Source of the DNA: Desulfobacteraceae bacterium
GTDB lineage: Bacteria > Desulfobacterota > Desulfobacteria > Desulfobacterales > Desulfosalsimonadaceae
DNA: 9,259 nt
Direction of reading: 5' to 3'
NCBI GenBank assembly: GCA_007136525.1
Contig: SLGU01000284.1
Span: 1 to 9,259 of the forward strand
The number at the start of each line of letters is the position of its first letter. The first letter of the stretch is position 1. The position numbers were made by a program, and so were the translations under genes. Under the pieces are notes generated by a model, which ran no database searches, had not been told where the DNA came from, and saw only the letters and a list, made by a program, of their open reading frames with translations. Of the stretch, positions 6,510 to 9,259 are shown piece after piece.

Positions 6510-8810
6510 TCAGGCCTCCGTTGCGATGCGCACGAAGTTCACGCGTAGGCCGGCTCCGCCCGAGATCGGGTCGAGGTTGTAGGTCGTCTGGAGCTTGGCA
6601 TCGCTGGCACCGACCGCGTTGGCGTTGCTGAGCAGCTCTGCTCGCTGTCCCCAGCCATGCGCCATGAACACCGCATCACGCCGGATCCGCTGGGTGGCCT
6701 TGACCTTGATCGGGCCGTCGGTGACCCCATCCTGGTTCTCGAGTAGCACCCGGTCACCGTCGGCGACACCGAGCTCCTCGGCGACGTCGGTGTTCAGCCA
6801 CAGCTCGTTCTCCGGGGTCACCTCGTTGAGGACGGGCGTGTTCTGTGTGGTGGCGAAGGTGTGCGCGGGCTGACGTCCGTAGAGCAACCGCAGGTAGCCC
6901 TCGGGCGGCTGATCCACCGGCTCGTACTCGGGCAGCCCGTCGAGGCCGTTCTCGGCCAGGGTCTGGGAGAACAGTTCGATCTTGCCCGAGCGGGTCGCGA
7001 AGGGTGAGCCGCTCTCGTGGTCCTCGAGGAAGGGACGTCCTTCCTGGACCAGTACACCTCGGTTCGAACGCAGGTCGTCGAGGTTGGAGCCGACCGAACG
7101 CAGCCGGGTGTTCAGGAACTCCTCGATTCCGTCCCAGCGGAAGTAGCCGTCGAGTCCGAGCCGTTCGCCGAGCTCCTTGACCATCCACCACCCTGGCTTG
7201 GTGTCGTAGAGCGGCTCCACCGCCGGCTCTCGCAGGTGGATGTAGGGCGTGCGGTGCGCCATCGTGAGCAGGTCGTCGTAGCGCTCGAGGTAGGTGGCCT
7301 CCGGCAGGATGATGTCGGCCCAGGCCGTGTACTCCATCGGCAGCACGTCGACGGCGACGAACAGCTCGAGGTTGGCCAGCGCTTCCTTGGTGCGTGCCGG
7401 GTTCGGGATGGCGTGGAAGAGGTTGACCCCGGAAGCGATCAGGGCCTCGATCCGGTACGGGTCCCCGGAGATCATCGGCTCGATCAGCTCCTGGATCGCC
7501 GTCGGTCCCTGCAGGAAGCGATCCTGCACGCCATCGGCACGGACCTTGCCGGTGGGACCCTGTGCCAGCTCCGCCAGACCGTCGCTGTCGTCGTCGGGCT
7601 CTGCGGAGCAGCCCCCGGCGCTCCCGGCGATCTTGTAGGGCGGGATGGGCACGTCACCGATGTAGGGCGAGCTGTTGAAGTACATCCCGCCCTCGCGGCC
7701 GTAGGCCCCGAGCAGGGCGTTGACGAGGTAGGTGGCGCGCATGCGCTGGGTGTCGTTGCCGTACCAGGTGGTGTGCCGGCCCGGCATGATCACGGCCTGG
7801 GGCGCGTGGTCGGCCATGGTGCGGATCGTGGCGCGGATCTGCTCGGGGGACAGATCGGTGATCTCCGCCGCCCACTCCGGGGTCTTGTCCTGGACGTGGT
7901 CGACGAGCTGGCTGAACCCGGTGGTCCAGCGCTGCACGTAGGCGGCGTCGTAGAGCTCCTCGGTGACCAACACGTGGAGCCAGGCCAGCAGCAGGGCGGT
8001 GTCGGTCCCGGGCTTGATCGGCAGCCAGTGGTCCGCCTTGGTGCCCGCGCTCGACAGCCGCGGGTCGACCACGATGATCTTCCCCCCACGCCCGTGGAGG
8101 TTGGCGAAGTCCTGCATGACGGTGTTGCGGGCGTCCTCACCGATGTGGCTCCCGATCAGGGTGAGGCACTGCAGGTTCGGCCAATCGAGGGGCTCATGCC
8201 CGCCCACGGGGGTGCCGAAGGTGAGCAGGGAGGCCTCCTCGCGGGGCGAGATGCACAGCGAGGACGCGGGGTTGGCCGCGTTCGGGGTACCCCACGACTG
8301 CGCGAAGTGCTCGACCCACCAGTAGTCACTGGCACCGTGGCCGAAGATCGCGACGGACTCCTCTCCGGAGCGCTCGCGGACCTCGTTGAGCTTCTGCGCG
8401 ATGAGGTCGAGGGCGAAGTCCCACTCCACCTCACGGAACCGGCCCTCGCCACGCTCACCGGTCCGGACCATCGGTGCGCGCAGGCGGTCCGGGTCGTACA
8501 TGAAGGAGACCCCACCCTGTCCCCGGGGACACAGCATCCCACGGCTCTTGGGGTCATCAGGGTTCCCGTCGATCTTGTGGACCACCCCGTTGACCGAGCG
8601 CACCACCAGCCCGCAGGACCAGGGGCACATGTCGCAGACGTTGTAGGTGGTCTCGATCTCCCCCTGCCGGTACCAGGCATCCTCATCGATGCCAGCGGCG
8701 AAGGCCGGTGCGCCCTTCATACCGCGCGTCCCGAGCGTGCCGGCGACCCCCGCGGCAACACCCGACTTCATGAAGGTCCGACGCGTGATCTCGAGCTGCA
8801 CCTTGGGCAT
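6510..8810 (-). CDS. Tat-exported molybdopterin oxidoreductase catalytic subunit, PhsA/PsrA-like
   Basis: A 766-residue member of the DMSO-reductase superfamily (Mo/W-bis-pyranopterin enzymes), close to the length of PhsA/PsrA (about 760). It has a Tat leader with ITRRTFMK at residues 8-15 and a likely cleavage near AFA (36-38). A [4Fe-4S] site follows: C59, C62, C66, C94. C186 in SSLCISPR is the best candidate metal ligand; it is not followed by the His that formate dehydrogenases keep after their Cys/Sec. The C-terminal cofactor-binding domain (about 638-766) has GRQPAHTFATTQN, HGWG, GASD and DPISGG motifs, as I recall them from PsrA/PhsA-like enzymes. The ATG at 8810 has GAGGA 6 nt upstream and puts the twin arginines near the N-terminus, although the frame stays open to 9056. 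First gene of the operon. The likely substrate is an inorganic sulfur compound, by inference only; direction (reduction or oxidation) cannot be told. Confidence 0.9.
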   Translation of the reverse strand: MPKVQLEITRRTFMKSGVAAGVAGTLGTRGMKGAPAFAAGIDEDAWYRQGEIETTYNVCDMCPWSCGLVVRSVNGVVHKIDGNPDDPKSRGMLCPRGQGGVSFMYDPDRLRAPMVRTGERGEGRFREVEWDFALDLIAQKLNEVRERSGEESVAIFGHGASDYWWVEHFAQSWGTPNAANPASSLCISPREEASLLTFGTPVGGHEPLDWPNLQCLTLIGSHIGEDARNTVMQDFANLHGRGGKIIVVDPRLSSAGTKADHWLPIKPGTDTALLLAWLHVLVTEELYDAAYVQRWTTGFSQLVDHVQDKTPEWAAEITDLSPEQIRATIRTMADHAPQAVIMPGRHTTWYGNDTQRMRATYLVNALLGAYGREGGMYFNSSPYIGDVPIPPYKIAGSAGGCSAEPDDDSDGLAELAQGPTGKVRADGVQDRFLQGPTAIQELIEPMISGDPYRIEALIASGVNLFHAIPNPARTKEALANLELFVAVDVLPMEYTAWADIILPEATYLERYDDLLTMAHRTPYIHLREPAVEPLYDTKPGWWMVKELGERLGLDGYFRWDGIEEFLNTRLRSVGSNLDDLRSNRGVLVQEGRPFLEDHESGSPFATRSGKIELFSQTLAENGLDGLPEYEPVDQPPEGYLRLLYGRQPAHTFATTQNTPVLNEVTPENELWLNTDVAEELGVADGDRVLLENQDGVTDGPIKVKATQRIRRDAVFMAHGWGQRAELLSNANAVGASDAKLQTTYNLDPISGGAGLRVNFVRIATEA

Positions 8811-9158
8811 CTGTCGTCCTCGATCCGGCGCGCGCGGCCCCGGCCTGCGGACAGCAGGGGACGGGAGCCGTGACGGCGCCTGTGCGGTTGCTCTTGCTGG
8901 ACCGGAACGTGGTGGGCGCACAGCCACGTCCGTCCGTTGGCGAGGATGGTGGCCGGACCGGCGACGACCCCCTAGGGCAGTCGTACCCCGGAGTTCGTGA
9001 CCGTCCGCACGCCGGGGTCCATGCCCCAAGGGCCCAAGGTCCCGGCCACCTTCCAACGGCTGTCGGAAACGGGACCGACGGACCCCTCCGGGAGAGGCGC
9101 ACGGGCTGGCTACGCTCCGTCCCGTCCACGCTGTCGCTCATCGACCGGAACCGCACCC
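8811..9158. promoter_or_regulatory. Divergent intergenic region between the molybdoenzyme operon and dapD
   Basis: This 348-bp stretch has no gene I can support. It must contain the promoters of both divergent units. Visible items: the molybdoenzyme ribosome-binding site (GAGGA on the minus strand, 8817-8821); a 6-bp inverted repeat ACGTGG/CCACGT (8907-8912 and 8924-8929, 11-nt spacer); the shared 12-nt element at 9048-9059; and a TACGCT -10-like hexamer at 9111-9116, about 43 nt before dapD, without a recognisable -35. In-frame codons upstream of 8810 lack the composition of a protein and precede the Tat leader, so they are treated as non-coding leader. Confidence 0.45.
9048..9059 (+). repeat. 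12-nt shared upstream element, copy 2 (ACCTTCCAACGG)
   Basis: Exact match to the minus-strand element at 3295-3306. Here it lies 99 nt upstream of dapD in the same orientation, and 237 nt upstream of the molybdoenzyme start in the opposite orientation. TTCC and GGAA within 9051-9067 also form a short inverted repeat around it. It could be a site for a regulator common to both redox operons, but two copies give only weak support. Confidence 0.35.
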
Positions 9159-9259
9159 ATGACGACCTTCGCCGCCCTCGGGATCGGCCTGGCCACCCGG
9201 GTGGCCGGCTCCCAACGCATCCTCGACACCTGGTACCCGCTGGCCGTCGCGGGCGGGGA
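9159..9259 (+). CDS. dapD: 2,3,4,5-tetrahydropyridine-2,6-dicarboxylate N-succinyltransferase, N-terminal fragment
   Basis: Only the first 33 codons are present; the gene runs off the right edge. The start, MTTFAALGIGLAT, followed shortly by ILDTWYP, matches the N-terminus of actinobacterial-type DapD (GIGLAT ... LDTWFP in the mycobacterial protein, from memory). DapD succinylates tetrahydrodipicolinate in the succinylase branch of lysine and meso-diaminopimelate synthesis, in the cytoplasm. The ATG at 9159 follows a weak GGA about 9 nt away; no better start is near. It is divergent from the molybdoenzyme operon and has no functional link to it, so it probably marks the edge of the respiratory locus. 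The call rests on a short stretch and would be settled by the next few hundred bases. Confidence 0.72.
   Translation, partial: MTTFAALGIGLATRVAGSQRILDTWYPLAVAGG

Noticed and set aside
6510..8810. Naming the operon formate dehydrogenase (fdnGHI)
   Set aside because: The accessory subunits fit, but the catalytic subunit lacks the Cys/Sec-His pair and its C-terminus looks PsrA/PhsA-like, so a specific symbol would overclaim.
7017..8873. Long plus-strand open frame (618 codons) opposite the molybdoenzyme gene
   Set aside because: Its product has no recognisable domain and is rich in Val, Gly, Arg, Asp and His. It is the expected antisense shadow of a GC-rich gene whose real product is clear on the other strand.
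9001..9046. CCAAGG direct repeat around GGGCCC near 9026-9040
   Set aside because: Short, GC-rich and imperfect. Not distinguishable from chance.
8811..9056. 82-codon N-terminal extension of the molybdoenzyme frame
   Set aside because: Arg/Gly/Pro-rich with no domain, and it would bury the Tat leader. The ATG at 8810 has a good ribosome-binding site.
1..9259. CRISPR arrays, tRNA/rRNA genes, insertion sequences, phage genes
   Set aside because: No periodic repeats, tRNA-like cloverleaf, transposase or integrase sequence was seen.

Overview
The window is GC-rich, with very few AT-rich stretches, strong GC codon bias and long spurious open frames on the non-coding strand. At the right edge is the start of a gene whose protein begins like the actinobacterial type of tetrahydrodipicolinate N-succinyltransferase (DapD). 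Together these point to a high-GC actinobacterium (Actinomycetota). A deep-branching lineage is possible, but the genus cannot be read from this window. Almost everything else is respiratory redox machinery.

Layout, left to right. (1) Minus strand, 3281 to the left edge: a very large iron-sulfur protein of 665 codons, followed 12 nt later by an NrfD/PsrC-type membrane subunit that runs off the left edge. (2) Plus strand, 3465-3797: a small carboxymuconolactone-decarboxylase-fold protein, divergent from the iron-sulfur gene. (3) A perfect 13-bp GC-rich hairpin at 3823-3852 between convergent genes. (4) Minus strand, 3873-4832: a lipoprotein with two intact rhodanese (sulfurtransferase) domains. 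(5) Minus strand, 8810 to 5013: a tightly packed three-gene operon in the order catalytic subunit, electron-transfer subunit, membrane subunit. It encodes a Tat-exported molybdopterin oxidoreductase, a four-cluster ferredoxin subunit with a C-terminal membrane anchor, and a di-haem-type cytochrome b; gene junctions are 1 nt apart or overlap by 4 nt. (6) A 348-bp intergenic region, then the start of dapD on the plus strand.

How the genes may work together (inference). The three-gene operon has the architecture of a membrane-bound molybdoenzyme facing outside the membrane and exchanging electrons with quinone through cytochrome b. The catalytic subunit resembles the PhsA/PsrA (thiosulfate/polysulfide reductase) branch more than formate dehydrogenase. 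The neighbouring exported double rhodanese also suggests sulfur chemistry outside the membrane. The left-hand pair has a PsrB/TtrB-like ferredoxin and an NrfD quinone-interacting subunit, and looks like a second quinone-linked module. Its catalytic partner is not visible and may lie beyond the left edge.

The most unusual item is the 665-codon protein. A soluble, apparently cytoplasmic multi-cluster ferredoxin half is fused in frame, through a cysteine-rich linker, to a complete Tat signal peptide and an exported four-cluster ferredoxin. No ribosome-binding site is apparent for a separate start of the second half.
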